From: JBMFLE01 sp049971355
Lineage (GTDB): Bacteria; Patescibacteriota; Patescibacteriia; UBA2591; UBA4787
DNA: 11,862 nucleotides
Direction of reading: 5' to 3'
Assembly (NCBI GenBank): GCA_049971355.1
Contig: JBMFLE010000022.1
Span: 1-11,862, forward strand
Part shown: positions 11,098 to 11,862 of the stretch, in pieces
Layout of the letters: each line of letters starts with the position of its first letter
How positions within the stretch are numbered: position 1 is the first letter of the stretch
Translations under genes and position numbers: made by a program
The notes under the pieces: model-generated
Database searches by the model: none
The model's input: the letters and a program-made list of their open reading frames with translations, nothing else
What the model was told of the DNA's origin: nothing

Positions 11098-11862
11098 ATG
11101 TTAGAATTACCCAATTCCAAAATCAAAAAAGCTTTATTATTAGGCAATGAGGCAGTAGTCAGAGGCGCTTTAGAAGCCGGTCTTAGTTTTGCTACTACTT
11201 ATCCCGGCACGCCGGCTTCGGAAATAGGCGATACTTTGGCGAAAATCGCTAAAGAGGCTGGTTTTTATTTTGAGTATAGCACTAATGAAAAAATTGCTTT
11301 AGAGGCAGCGGCTGGCGCAGCTTTTTCTGGTTTGCCGGCTATGGTGTCGATGAAACATTATGGATTAAATGTGGCTTTAGATAGTTTATTGCCTCTGGTT
11401 TATTTAGAGTGTCCATTAGTTTTAGTGGTTGCCGATGATCCTGGTTCTTGGAGTTCGATTCAGAGTGAACAAGATAGTCGCTGGTTTTCGCGTTTGGGCC
11501 AGATTCCAACCTTAGAACCAGCTGATGCCCAGGAAGCCAAAGAGATGACGAAATTTGCTTTTGAATTAGCCAAAAAGTATAAAATGCCAATTATGGTTCG
11601 CTTAACGACGCGTGTTTGTCATACTCGGAGTTTGGTTAAATTTGGTAAAATTATACTGCCGAAGAAAGTTGGCAAATTTGTGAAAAAAAAATTTGCTGTT
11701 GGCGCTGGCGTAACTTTGACCAGACATCAAAAATTGATTGAAAAAATAAAAATTATTCAGAAAGAAATAGTCGAGAAGACTGAATTGAATTTTACCTCTA
11801 CCGGAAAAGGGAAATTGGGCATTGTCACCTCGGGTATCTCTTTCTATTATGTTAAAGAGGTT
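11098..11862 (+). CDS. iorA: Indolepyruvate:ferredoxin oxidoreductase alpha subunit (partial)
   Basis: IorA binds thiamine diphosphate and, with IorB, converts aryl-pyruvates plus CoA to aryl-acetyl-CoA and CO2, reducing ferredoxin. The frame is open from the ATG at 11098 to the window end (255 codons, no stop), so the gene is cut by the window edge. Visible landmarks are LLLGNEAVVRGALEAG (13-28), TYPGTPASEI (34-43), STNEKIALEAAAGA with E64, MKHYGLN (85-91), ADDPGSWSSIQSEQD and LTTRVCHTRSLV, then GKLGIVTSGISFYYVKE at the end. The C-terminal half, which usually carries two [4Fe-4S] motifs, lies outside. No Shine-Dalgarno is seen. The nearby ferredoxin gene fits the electron-acceptor role. A related acyl-CoA synthetase-type enzyme is unlikely. 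Confidence 0.92.
   Translation, partial: MLELPNSKIKKALLLGNEAVVRGALEAGLSFATTYPGTPASEIGDTLAKIAKEAGFYFEYSTNEKIALEAAAGAAFSGLPAMVSMKHYGLNVALDSLLPLVYLECPLVLVVADDPGSWSSIQSEQDSRWFSRLGQIPTLEPADAQEAKEMTKFAFELAKKYKMPIMVRLTTRVCHTRSLVKFGKIILPKKVGKFVKKKFAVGAGVTLTRHQKLIEKIKIIQKEIVEKTELNFTSTGKGKLGIVTSGISFYYVKEV

Noticed and set aside
11339..11590. 83-codon open frame on the minus strand at the end of the window
   Set aside because: It is antisense to conserved iorA sequence; the + strand frame carries the family motifs.

Overview
This 11.9 kb window is AT-rich, and every gene I can support lies on the + strand. It carries core translation genes (EF-G, EF-Tu, ribosomal protein S10), transcription and tRNA-modification genes (GreA, MtaB), a nucleoside-salvage cluster and the start of a ferredoxin-linked 2-oxoacid oxidoreductase locus. 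TGA is used as a stop (mtaB, HIT gene), so the standard bacterial code applies, which argues against Gracilibacteria/Absconditabacteria. Low GC, compact genes, mostly absent Shine-Dalgarno sequences, a fusA-tuf-rpsJ block not followed by rplC, and intergenic gaps filled with TTCGTA/TTCGCA palindromic repeats together suggest a Patescibacteria (CPR) genome, most likely Parcubacteria-like. That placement is an inference; no rRNA or other marker here proves it.

Layout. 1-168: leader with tandem 21-22 nt repeats. 169-4099: fusA, tuf (own sigma70-type promoter) and rpsJ. 4203-4712: cvpA-like membrane protein. 4713-5096: gap without a recognisable gene, with some hairpins. 5097-7331: two near-identical promoter modules, one driving a 67-residue protein with a perfect Shine-Dalgarno, the other driving greA-mtaB. 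7451-10138: a nucleoside kinase with an N-terminal ATP-cone, a uridine-phosphorylase-family enzyme and a HIT hydrolase. 10235-10459: a YtxH-like small membrane protein. 10640 to the end: a single-cluster ferredoxin, then the first 255 codons of indolepyruvate:ferredoxin oxidoreductase alpha (iorA), which runs off the window.

How the genes fit together. The kinase and the phosphorylase plausibly form a nucleoside-salvage pair (nucleoside to NMP, or nucleoside to base plus ribose-1-phosphate). The ferredoxin next to iorA is a plausible electron acceptor for oxidative decarboxylation of aryl-pyruvates.

The most unusual content is non-coding. (1) Two copies of a compound inverted-repeat element, 8771-8972 and 10465-10637, share a conserved core in opposite orientations. 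Each ends in a hairpin 2 nt before a start codon. (2) Palindromic repeats fill several gaps from stop codon to start codon. (3) A duplicated 55-nt promoter module carries a DnaA-box-like 9-mer at the same distance from the -35 box in both copies.
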